Shown: piece by piece, positions 19,990 to 29,600 of the stretch
Layout: each line of letters opens with the position of its first letter
Position numbering within the stretch: position 1 is the first letter of the stretch
Assembly: GCF_003144245.1 (NCBI RefSeq)
Contig: NW_020289991.1
Location: forward strand, 248,001 to 312,000
DNA from: Jaminaea rosea
Lineage: Eukaryota; Basidiomycota; Exobasidiomycetes; Microstromatales
Direction: 5' to 3'
Length of the DNA stretch: 64,000 nt
Translations under genes and position numbers: made by a program
The notes under the pieces: generated by a model
What the model saw: the letters and a program-made list of their open reading frames with translations, nothing else
Databases searched by the model: none
What the model was told of the DNA's origin: nothing

Positions 19990-22485
19990 TCAAGCCGTTC
20001 CTTCCGCTGCTCGTTTGACCCCCGCTCCTGCAGCCAACTCAGCCGCCGCGGCCGCCCTCCCACTCTTCTGTCTCGCCCGCCTACTTTCCAACTCGTGCCA
20101 CTCGCCCTTGAGCTTCGAGAGAGCGTCCGCGGGCAATTTGGGCTTCGGCGCTTCTTCAGTAAAGTAAGGCATCGCCAACGCCTGAGCCGCCGAAGCGCGT
20201 TTACGTGGGTCATAGTGCAAGAGGGCTTCTGCGACGTCGAGTGCCGGTGGTGAGAGCAGGTGAGCGTAATTCTTGCGGAAGCGCTGTGACCAAACGTCTA
20301 CGGCTCCACCATCGGCGTCAGGCTCGCCGAGCGCGGGCACCGTGGGCCTGATCAGCTCGAACCACGGCAACTGCTCAGCCCCTTCCCACCTTGCCCCACT
20401 CATCGGCCCGAGCACGTCTACGATCGCCTGCACCTGATGGATCTCGTCCTGCCCCTGAAAAATCGCCTTGCGCGTGAAGAGTTCGAGGAAGATACAGCCG
20501 GCTCCCCAACAGTCGACTTCGGTCCCATAGCGCGTCGTACCGAGGAGCAGCTCTGGCGGACGATACCATAGCGTGACGACGCGATTCGTGTAGTCGGCGT
20601 CGGTACGGCGCTTGGCGTACAGGCGGGCTAGTCCAAAGTCGGCCAGCTTGAGCAAGCCCGCATTGTTGAGAAGGATGTTGCTCCCCTTCAAATCGCGATG
20701 CAGGACCGCTTTGTCGTGTAGGTAGTCTAGCCCTTCGAGGAGCTGTTTCGCCAGCGACTTGAGATGAGCAGCGCTGAACTGCACGGAGGGGTGATGCAAC
20801 ACGCCATTGAGGTCGTGCTCCATGTACTCGAAAACCATGTAGACCGCTCCTGCCCCTGGCCGCCCACTCGCCGAAGTGCTCATCGTGGTCATCATCTCGT
20901 GCAGCCGCACCACGTTCGGGTGGCGGAGCATCTGGAGTAACTTGATCTCTCGCATGGCCGTGATGGGGAATCCGTCCTTTTCGCTCTCCATGCGAATCTT
21001 CTTGAGCGCAACGAGGACGCCGGTAGTCTCGGATCGAGCCTTGAAGACTTGGCCATACGTTCCCTCGCCGACTTGGGCGATGCGCGTGTAGAGCTCGGTG
21101 GGTAGGGCACGCTGCGGTTGCGCTGGCGTGACAGGCGTTGCGTCCTCGTCTTCATCGCCTTCGTCTTCGCTAGGACCGAGCACAGGCGAGCTAGCCAATG
21201 TAGTCATGACTGCGGGCACGCCGGGATTGTTGGAGGCTACTTCGAGGATCTGGCGTGGCGCTGGCTTGGTCTCACCGCTGTCACGCCGCTTGATCCGCTT
21301 GACCGCTTCCGGACTGAGCGAGGCCTTGCCGCCGCTCTGCGATCCTGTACCGCGATCCGACGGCGTCCTTGACCTCTTCCACCCTCGATCCCTGCTCTCG
21401 TCGCCATTCGCCCTGCTATTCCTGCGATCGAGCTCAGGGCTTCTGGATGCTCGGTTCGCACGACTTGCTGCTGGACCTGTGGGTGGGGCGCCATCGCGAC
21501 GATCTGCACGCGGACCCGTAGGTGGCTGGCGAGGGTGACGTGGCGGCGAACGTGATGCAGACCGTGGACGGCGAGGGGTGAACGACGTGCGCGATGGTGG
21601 ACTCGGAGGAGGACGGCGTGTTGCGTCGGCGCTGTCCTCCATGTCAGCATAGTTGAGCGAGTCTGAGAAGATGTCCTTTGCCGTAGCTGAGCGAGAGGCG
21701 GCTCTACGTGCCTTTGTGCGAGCATCTGGATCCGGGCCAGAAACGGGGGTGGATGTGCTCGTAGTGGTGCTTGATGCTGGTGGCCTACGCCGCGGCGAAG
21801 TTGGGGCGCGTGGTGGTGGTGATGCCCTGCGGCGAGTCGCGCTCCCATCTCTTCGCCTGTCCCCCTCTCTCGCGCCAGATGAATCCCGCGAAGGCGAGCG
21901 CGATCGCCTCTTTGCGCTTGTGTCATCCCTGCCACTCTGATTGACCCGATCGTCTCGACGATCGCGCTCCCTATCCCGCCGAGACGCCCAGCTATCTCGT
22001 GGCCCTTTAGGTGTCGCGCCATAGTAACCCTCTGCAGCCCATCTGCCCGCCCCAGCTTGCTGAGCGTAATAGCCGCTTGGACCAGCTGACGGTCCATAGG
22101 CAGCTGCGTAAGGATCCATGCCATAATATCCCGCCGCCTGAGGATGCCAAGCTTGAGCGGCTAAGTAGCGATCATCGTAATCGCTTCGTCGAGGGCCTCG
22201 GCGCTGAGCGTCTCGGTCGTTGCGAGCGGCGGTGTCGTCTTCTCTTCGCCTTGCTCGATTGCGATCGTCCTCTTTTGCTTCACTACGCCCTGTATCTCTG
22301 CCTGGGATCCCTTCCTCTCCTCCCCTCTTGACCCTTCCAAACTCGTCGGTATCCTCTTGCTGAGCAGATGCAGCTGAGCCTCGAATCGTCCAGGCACCGG
22401 CGCTGTCGCGTCTGGAATTTCGCCTGCTGCTGCTTCCTTCGCCGCCATTGCTATCGTTGGGCGGCCGCTCGCCTCTGCCGTACAT
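19990..22485 (-). CDS. CTK1: Cyclin-dependent kinase of the CTK1/CDK12 type
   Basis: This kinase group phosphorylates Ser2 of the RNA polymerase II CTD with a cyclin partner, coupling elongation to RNA processing. It is a single exon of 831 residues. I chose the ATG at 22485 (MYGRGERPPND) because upstream in-frame codons cover a repeat-rich leader. The first 440 residues are disordered, rich in Arg/Asp/Ser with RS-type dipeptides, as in CDK12/13. The kinase domain shows the Gly loop GEGTYGQVF, ALKKIRM, the cyclin-binding helix PITAMRE, the catalytic loop HRDLKGSN, DFGLAR, the activation segment DADYTNRVVTLWYRPPELLLG and DCWGAGCIF. A basic Ala-rich tail follows. The PITAMRE helix and RS-like N-terminus favour the CTK1/CDK12 branch over CDK9, though both are possible. 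Confidence 0.9.
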   Translation of the reverse strand: MYGRGERPPNDSNGGEGSSSRRNSRRDSAGAWTIRGSAASAQQEDTDEFGRVKRGGEEGIPGRDTGRSEAKEDDRNRARRREDDTAARNDRDAQRRGPRRSDYDDRYLAAQAWHPQAAGYYGMDPYAAAYGPSAGPSGYYAQQAGAGRWAAEGYYGATPKGPRDSWASRRDRERDRRDDRVNQSGRDDTSAKRRSRSPSRDSSGAREGDRRRDGSATRRRASPPPRAPTSPRRRPPASSTTTSTSTPVSGPDPDARTKARRAASRSATAKDIFSDSLNYADMEDSADATRRPPPSPPSRTSFTPRRPRSASRSPPRHPRQPPTGPRADRRDGAPPTGPAASRANRASRSPELDRRNSRANGDESRDRGWKRSRTPSDRGTGSQSGGKASLSPEAVKRIKRRDSGETKPAPRQILEVASNNPGVPAVMTTLASSPVLGPSEDEGDEDEDATPVTPAQPQRALPTELYTRIAQVGEGTYGQVFKARSETTGVLVALKKIRMESEKDGFPITAMREIKLLQMLRHPNVVRLHEMMTTMSTSASGRPGAGAVYMVFEYMEHDLNGVLHHPSVQFSAAHLKSLAKQLLEGLDYLHDKAVLHRDLKGSNILLNNAGLLKLADFGLARLYAKRRTDADYTNRVVTLWYRPPELLLGTTRYGTEVDCWGAGCIFLELFTRKAIFQGQDEIHQVQAIVDVLGPMSGARWEGAEQLPWFELIRPTVPALGEPDADGGAVDVWSQRFRKNYAHLLSPPALDVAEALLHYDPRKRASAAQALAMPYFTEEAPKPKLPADALSKLKGEWHELESRRARQKSGRAAAAAELAAGAGVKRAAEGTA

Positions 22486-22824
22486 CGTACGACGTTGGCG
22501 CGAGGATTGGTGGGTCTGTTGGCTGCGTGAACGACGAAGAGGACAAGAGTTGCTGGGCGGATCGACGGACCGACGGACGGACAGACGGACGACCAACTCA
22601 GATTCAATTCCTCCACGCGACGGAACGGGCTGCAGCACTGTGGCTGCATCGAGACGCGATGGCAGCAGCTCTTCTTGTTTCCCTTTCATCTCAAGCTTTT
22701 TTTCAGACTATGCTCATCGTGTCAAAGTGTTTTAAGGGAAAGTAACTTTCGTGGGGTTCGGATCAAGATCAAGAGTAAGAGTGTCGAGCATGAACGAGAG
22801 CGTCTGCGGGCAAGAGACCATGCC
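22486..22824 (-). other. Kinase 5' leader with GACG tetranucleotide repeats
   Basis: 339 bp between the kinase start and the upstream pepsin-like gene's stop. A GACG/GGAC-type tetranucleotide tract runs at about 22564-22592. The frame upstream of the kinase ATG stays open through it but looks non-conserved. Confidence 0.4.
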
Positions 22825-24319
22825 TTACGCCTGGACGCCGAAGCCAACACGCTTGCCGCGAATGTCAAAGACAGCACCTGTGCGGAAGAACTGCGAGGGC
22901 AACGTCCAGTACGTGACATTGCCTCCATCTGCCAACGTGTGTCAGTGCGCGCCTCCTCTTCACACACCATTGTCCTCGCCCACTCACAACCTTGCACAAT
23001 GGAGTAACACTGCCCGCCCTGGCGCATCACGCTGTCCGCACCGCTTACCGTCACTTGGCCGGTAGTTCCGGCGGGTCCGCTCAGGGTCACCGCAGCTCCT
23101 TTTACGCAGTCAACCTTTGCCCCGCGCACGGTACCATCGGGAGTCTGGACGATCTCGGGCTTCAGACCCATGGACGTGAGGATCTTGATGGAAGACTGCG
23201 GGCCAAGAATGGGCAGAGCAAACCACGGTAAGCAAGCGAGCCGCCTTACCACGCGTATCGACGCACCGCATCGTCCACAAAGACGACCGTGTCCTGCGGG
23301 TCTAGCGTCCCTCCAATTCCGGTAGGCACACCATTCACACGGGCGTCTATATCCCAGAGGTTGCCTTTCTTGGTGAGCGGAGCCCACCAGGAGGCATTGA
23401 ACTGGCCAAATTGCAACTTTCCCCCCTATCGCGGAGAAGAGCAGGACAATGAGAGCGGGCACAAGCAAGTGCTGCTCGCCGTAGACGTACCTTACCGTCC
23501 AGAGTGACTGCAAAAGGCGTTGGCCCCGAAGCGGTCACGAGAGCCTTCCAAGAGGTATTATATCCGGAGTAAGCAGCCTTGTTCTCCGGCGCGAGGCCGA
23601 GGACTCCGACGGGTTTGGTGACTGCCCAATTCGGACAGACGGTGTTAGAAACTGATGGTCCTGTCTACCCCGCAGACTCACAGGCATTAGGTCGAATCAT
23701 TGCATCCGAGTCGGCGTTGCCGATTCCAACGCTTTGAGCCGTCGTTCCACTAACACCGACGGTGTCGAGTACAATTTCGACCTTGTAATTCTTGCTGCGT
23801 AACCGATGGCAAGCGAGCAGGTCAGTCAATCCTTCCCCGAGACAGGTCTACGTCTGCGCCCTCACCCAGCAGCAAAGTCTTCGACTTCCATCTTCCCCGT
23901 CTTCAGACCCGTCGTATAGCCCGCCGACCTGGACATGATGACATTGGGCGTGCCTATCAGGTGGCGCGGAGGGTCAATCAGATGGACCATCTTGCGCGCT
24001 CAACCGCATCTGGCTCACCAAAAGTCATCACCATGGGATAGGTCTTGCCGCCGACATTGGCCGTCGTGGTGTAGGCATTGATGCCCTTGTCGAACATGAG
24101 GGCTTGTCCAGTGCTCTTTGCCGGAGCACGAGCGCGCAGGGAGCCCGGTGCGACGGGGAAGCCGCCAATGTCACGCCGAAGCACGGGCAACGAGGTGAGA
24201 GCAGAAGGCGAGCGGGGGGAGGGCTCGAGCTCGGCAGCCGCAGCATCGGTGTGGAGCAGCGCAATAGCGAGCGCCATAGCGACGGTGGCGCGCAGTAGGT
24301 GTGTAAAGGAGGGGAGCAT
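22825..24319 (-). CDS. Secreted pepsin-like (A1) protein with altered active site, tandem copy 1
   Basis: Seven exons, 24319-24019, 23953-23866, 23794-23682, 23621-23491, 23425-23267, 23195-22988 and 22928-22825, give 367 residues. A signal peptide (about 30 residues) and a pro-segment with a dibasic RR (48-49) precede a bilobal aspartic-protease-like fold. The usual N-lobe DTG is replaced by TFG (99-101, in MVMTFGTPNVIM), the flap region is shortened, and the C-lobe DTG is replaced by DPQ (253-255, in TLDPQDTVVFVDDA). C-terminal pepsin features such as GAVFDIRGKRVGFG remain. It should be secreted but not an active aspartic protease; a binding or inhibitory role is speculation. It is a tandem paralogue of the next gene, with all six intron positions and phases the same. 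Confidence 0.82.
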
Positions 24320-24665
24320 GGGCGTGTGTTGTAGAAAGGCAAGTAGGTGTGGGTAGGAAGGGAAGAAGAGGAAGAGGGGTCGAGGGGACGAAGGAACGAG
24401 GGTAGACACACTCGGAGGTCAGCCATCCTCGAGCACATTGAGAGCAAGGGAAGTGTATTGGCACTCTCAGGAGCGAGATTGGGGCACGCCAAATGCCCTC
24501 ATCAACAGCCGCCACCCGTGACCCAGTCCTCGGAGTCGCGACGCGACGCATGCCCTCCTCATCACCTCCCGCTCACGGCCCGCCACGACCGCCACGGATG
24601 GAGAGAAGATCGTCTATTCACGACCTGACTGAGAAGGAGCAAAGCATCGCGGCCAACGCATCTGA
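24320..24665. other. Intergenic region between the two tandem pepsin-like genes
   Basis: 346 bp holding the promoter of copy 1 and the 3' UTR of copy 2. No TATA box was seen and no gene is supported. Confidence 0.4.
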
Positions 24666-26155
24666 CTAGGCGGGCAGGCCGAAGCCGACACGCTTGCCTC
24701 GGATGTCAAAGACGGCGCCTTTGTGGAAAAATTGCGCGCCAATAATCCACAAGCCCTTTTCCCCCAAGTCTGCGAGCGAGAGAATAAGCAGATCAGCTTA
24801 GCTCTGAGCTTCTCGTGCGCTCACACACTCACAGCCCTGGATAATCGAGTAGCACTGCCCAGCATGGCGGTACACGCTGGAGGGCCCGTCGACGACGATC
24901 GAGCCGTTGCCATCAGGCCCACGAAGCGTAAGTGGAGCCCCTTTCTGGCAGTCGACCTTTGCCGTCTTGATCGTGCCGCCCGAGATCTTAATGTACTCGG
25001 GCTTGAGACCAAGGCCACGCAGAATCTTGTCGGCCGACTGCACGGGTGAGGGGGGCAAGTCAGCATCAAATCGGGCTTCGCCATCTAGCAGGCGCACGCA
25101 CGGCATCGTCTGGAGCAAGGCGCTGCTCTTGGCAATCCAAAGTGCCTTGAGAAAAAGGTATGCCATTGATTGATCCAAGCAGGTCCCACGTATCGCCTAA
25201 TTTGCTCAAGGGTACCCAGAAGGAAGGATTGAATTGGCCAAATTGCAGTGTGCCCGTCTGCGGTGACAGCGCAATGGGGTCAGTGGCTGTTGACCTCACC
25301 GTCAGCACCACCGGCGCGCACGCTCACCTTATCACCCAACGTCAGCGCAAAGGGCGTAGGGCCAGAAGCGACCACGAGAGGCTGGAAGGAGGAGTTGTAG
25401 TTAAAGTAGGCATCCCGATTCTCAGGAGCGAGACCGAGAAGTCCAACCGACTTGGAGCCTGAGCGGTTCGTGAAAGCTGAGCAGGCAAGACGACTGCACG
25501 CACATACCTGCCATTCGACTTACGTGCTGCAGAGGAGATCAGGGCATCCGAGTCGGCTTTGCCTACAGCCACGCCTTTTGCGGTGACCCCACTCAAGGAG
25601 ACGGTGTCAAGGACGACCTCCACCTTGTAACTCCCATTGCTACCGAGCAATGATGCGATGACGAGGACACCGTACACAGTCAGCTTGTCCCTCCCATGCT
25701 GATTCGCGCAGACTCACATCGAGCCGAACGTCTCAGTGACGATCTTGCCCGTCCTCTGGCCCGTGGAGTAGCCGCTCGCCTTGGACATGATGACATTAGG
25801 CGTTCCTGCGAGGCGCGCGAGTCAGCCTTTGTCCCTACTCCTTCTTGCTCGTACGCAGCTCACCAAAAGTCATAATCATCTCGTAGGCCTTGCCACCGAT
25901 AGTAGCTGACGTGGTGTAGACTTCAACACCCGAGTCCCACCCAATAGGCTGGCCGCCCGCACGAGCGTGAATGAGTTCTGGCGTGATGGACGAGGCGCGA
26001 GAGAGCCTGCGACGGGTCACGGGCATGGAGACGCTCGGAGCAGAACGCAGTGCTGCCCGGCCAGCAGAGACGTCGCGATTGGCTGCTGCGGGCAAAGCGA
26101 GAGCTAGAGTCATGGCGACCATGCCGATGGCGGCGGAGAGGGAAATGAAGAGCAT
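24666..26155 (-). CDS. Secreted pepsin-like (A1) protein with altered active site, tandem copy 2
   Basis: Seven exons, 26155-25864, 25805-25718, 25639-25524, 25476-25328, 25257-25102, 25037-24833 and 24769-24666, give 369 residues. Exons 2 and 7 have the same lengths (88 and 104 bp) as in copy 1 and all phases match, so the pair arose by tandem duplication. Signal peptide MLFISLSAAIGMVAMTLALA, then a basic pro-segment (RRR at 48-50). The N-lobe catalytic triplet is TFG (96-98) instead of DTG; the C-lobe triplet is DCQ (256-258) instead of DTG. Shared blocks with copy 1: MTFGTPNVIMS, LGLAPEN, VASGPTPFAL, LQFGQFN, LGLKPE and FDIRGKRVGFG. Loss of both motifs in both copies, with open frames kept, suggests a retained non-proteolytic role (inference). 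Confidence 0.82.
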
Positions 26156-26697
26156 TATGGTGTTACTTGGAGCTGTAGAGAGTCGGGGTTGGGAATAAGG
26201 AAGAGATGTAGGATGCGGAAGGGGGACGAAGTGACCGTGTCGAGGTGGCTGGGCTAGGGCGCGTCGAGCAGGATGAAGGGCATCTATCAAGCGAGGTTAA
26301 GACATGGTCAGAGCTTCAATCCTATCTAGGACCGCGCTCTTTCAAGCCGTGTACACGTTTGGGCACACGGTCAATGCAGGTTTTCACTCACGGCCCGTCA
26401 TGACAGGCCCACGCAGTGTCTCGGAAATTCTTTCAATTCAAACGCAAAATATCGAGAGGCGACAACAACTTGGCAGTTAACGAAGCGCGGCGGAGAAGAG
26501 GGATCGCGGAGCAAGCAGTGTCCTGCAATGGTAAAAAAGGAGGGGAGTCAAAGGAGTGTGTGTAGGGAAGGGACCGGGGTATCGCTTGGATCTCAGCGCG
26601 GCGAGGGAGCGAGCAGCGGCACGTGAGGGGGAGGCCCCGCTCATCCTCACGCTCGCCCTCTGCTACGACCTCGCCATCACTGCCATGCTGCCGTCAC
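26156..26697. other. Intergenic region upstream of pepsin-like copy 2
   Basis: 542 bp between the start of copy 2 and the stop of the giant DUF3712 gene. The proximal half should be copy 2's promoter. No clear motif or gene. Confidence 0.35.
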
Positions 26698-29600
26698 TTA
26701 AAGGTCGTGTTCTCTGCGAAGAACCGATGTCACTCCGCCGAGTACATTGCTCACAGCTGACCTGCCAGCCGAAGCCACTGGCGCTGCAGCGCTGGAAACT
26801 GGTGCGGCAGCGCTGTTCACTGCGCTCTGCACAGTAGTTGCCACACCACCCGCAGCTGACGTCGCATCTCCTGCGAGAGACTGAGCAGCAGGAGTTGACG
26901 TCGCGGCCGTGGTAGAGGGCGCCGCCGATGTGGTGCATCCTGCGCTGACGAGCAGGCCGAGACCGAGTGGCTCGCCAATGTCACAGATGAGTGCCTTTGC
27001 TACAGGATTGCTGACCAGGCCGCCGATGAGGCCTACGAGACCGGAGCCCACAGCCTTGAGAGCATTCGCCAAAGCCGACGTTTGAGCTTCGTTGAGACCC
27101 TGCTCGAGGACCGTCGTAAGCTGGTTGGAGTTCATGGTCCTGGCGAAAGCGGGAAGCGTGCCGCCCGCATCTCCAGCCGTGATGGCGCCCTTCACGAGCG
27201 TGGTGAGCGTGCCGGCCCCATTCGCTGCGGCGGCGCCGAGACCCTGCGTGAGAAGATTAGTGCCATTGGCAGCGAGGGCCTGTGCGACGGCAGGAGCGGC
27301 TGCACCGTTGTTGGCGCCCATGAGCAGGCCGAGAATGCCGCCAAGTTGATCGCCAGCTGCGCCCAAAAGCCCTCCCAAGACGGGGATGTTGCCGAGAGCG
27401 CCGAGAAGCGCGCTAGCAAAGTCGCCGCCAAGCTTGAGAATACCCTGGATGAGACCCAGCAGGTCGCCCAGGCCCTTGCCAAGTGCACCGATGTCGAGGG
27501 GTACACAGACCGTGGCCGCTTCATCGGCACAGATGAAATAGCGGGTCTTCACATTGATCTCATCGTAGAGGAATGAGGGGGCGTTGTACCCGCCGCCATC
27601 CGAGCCGATGTTGACCGAAAGCTGATTGAAGACGTTCAGGTTGTGACCAATGAGAGGTACCGAAGCCAGAAGACCGACGAGACCGTTGCCCTTGACGAGG
27701 CGAATGTTTTCGATCGTCGGACTGATGGCTGTGCCCGGGTTGTTGATCGTACCGCCGGGCGTGGTAAAGCCTGGGTCGAAAGTATTGTTGAGAACGGCGT
27801 ACGGGTCCGAGTTGAAGGGCTCATCTGCGCTGCGAATGACCGAATTGAGCGTGTTGAAGGTGATTGCAGCGGGCAGCTGGTCCTGAGTGTAGAGCTTGGC
27901 GCTGACGGTGGGGTTGGCCGCAAGGTTGAGGGCTCCCAACAGCGTGGGCAGCGAGAGGAAGACGTCGATCATCGTGACAACGCGAGAGCCAATGCCATCG
28001 ATGGTGCCGTCCGCCTGGACGCCTCGGAGTGCTGGAACGAGCGAGTCGTATGGCGTCAATGGCTGCGAGCCACCACCAGTGCCCAGAATCTCGATGGGAA
28101 TCTTGAGCTGCGGCGTCGACTCGGTCTGCTCGACAGGCTGCAGGTACGAACGGAGCAGATTCTGCGCGACTTCGTTCCCAGGGTTGTCGGGCATGTACTG
28201 GAAGTTCGTCGTGATAACATTGGTCCCGGGAATGAGGCCCAACTGCGGAATGATGGCACGACCCACGTAGACGTTCCTGTAGACGATGGGCAGACTGACC
28301 TGGTCCGTAAAGACGGTGAGCTGGCTCGGGTTTTCCAGGGTAGCCTTGAGCGGAATGAGAATGTACTGCGGCGTGCCTCCTTGTACGACGAGGTCTGAAG
28401 TCGTGAAGACGTGATTGAACGAATTGATACCAGCGAGCGAGGTGGTGACGTTGAAGGGAATTCCAGGGTTCTGCAGCGGAATATCTCCAATGACCGTGCG
28501 AGCAAGGACAGACGTTGTACCCTTGAGACCGAAGTCAGCTCGGTCCGTGTCAGTGAGCTTGGCAAAGAAGGCCTGGAACGAAGGGCGATCGATGGCGGCG
28601 ACGTCTTGGTCCTTGAAGTTGAGCAAGAGCTGCTCCCTGTCGTCTGGTCCCCTCGACGTGCCTGCCTGGACAGGAGCTGAGGGGAGATTGATCTGAGCCG
28701 TGTCGACGCCTTGGTACGTGAGCGTGATCATGGGACCAGCCCTGATGGGCGTGAGCGAGAAGCGGAAGGGGTTGGCGAAGATGGCAACCGTCTGGTTGTT
28801 CGATCCCTTGATGACGTACGGGTCCGGGCCAAAGATCTTGGCCGTCAAGTCGGACAGCGTAATGGCAAAGATGATCTGATAGATCTGGCCAGGGAGAACG
28901 GCGTTGGTCTGGAAGCGCTTGAACGCTGCGGTGAGCCATGAGACGGGCTGGTTGCCGTTTGCTTCTGTGACGACGGAGACACCGCGGAGCTGTAGCGTCT
29001 GGTTGTTGCCGGCCAAGAATTGCGAGAAGAGGATACCGAGCACGTTGAGGTTGGCCGTGTTGCCTGTCTGGTCCTGGATCTGACCAGTCGTGTGAGCGAG
29101 CGTATTGGCAACACCAGGTTGCCCGCTGGCAGGCTTGGGAGCGAGGAAGAGACCCGTCGCTTGAATTGGCCCGACGTCTACGCCCATGAAGAAGATCTCG
29201 AAGTTGACCGTGTCAAGCTGCACTCCCAATGCCGAGGGCGAAGGGATATTGGCGTCGGCCTTGATGATGAGCGCGTTGGACGTCTCACCAGGGATGTCGA
29301 ACGACGTGATGACGATGCCCGGCAGACCATTGAAGACGTCGAGAGAAATCGACTTTTGCAGGATGGTGTTGCTAAACGCGATACCGACGGCGCTGACCTT
29401 GACGGAGGGGCTGTGAATATCCCACGTGAAGCTGGGGTTCTTGAGAATGTACTCGGCAAAGTCGATGAATCCTGCGCATGTTGATAAGGAGCGAGCAAGG
29501 TTAGCGTGTTCAACTGCCAGTCCCTTCGCGCGCACTCACGGTCCTGGTTGGTGATCGTTAGGTGGCCCTGCGTGTTGAGGTCAGGCGTACCTGATCCAGC

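Noticed and set aside
21237-22124. 295-codon minus-strand frame inside the kinase gene
   Set aside because: Alternative frame of the Arg/Ser-rich N-terminus of the CTK1-type kinase; His/Arg-rich with no domain.
17145-22485. Biosynthetic gene cluster around the DUF924, GH27 and kinase genes
   Set aside because: Neighbours belong to unrelated processes, and no synthase, cytochrome P450 or pathway regulator is present.
22722-23513. 263-codon minus-strand frame read as one protein
   Set aside because: It runs through the last two introns of pepsin-like copy 1; the spliced model with matching phases and the paralogue explain the sequence better.
22825-26155. Idea that the pepsin-like genes are retroelement proteases
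   Set aside because: They are two-lobed, about 370 residues, secreted and multi-intronic with no reverse transcriptase, integrase or terminal repeats nearby; they are host-type A1 family genes.
27643-28398. 251-codon plus-strand frame opposite the giant gene
   Set aside because: Complement of a well-supported long exon; no recognisable protein features.
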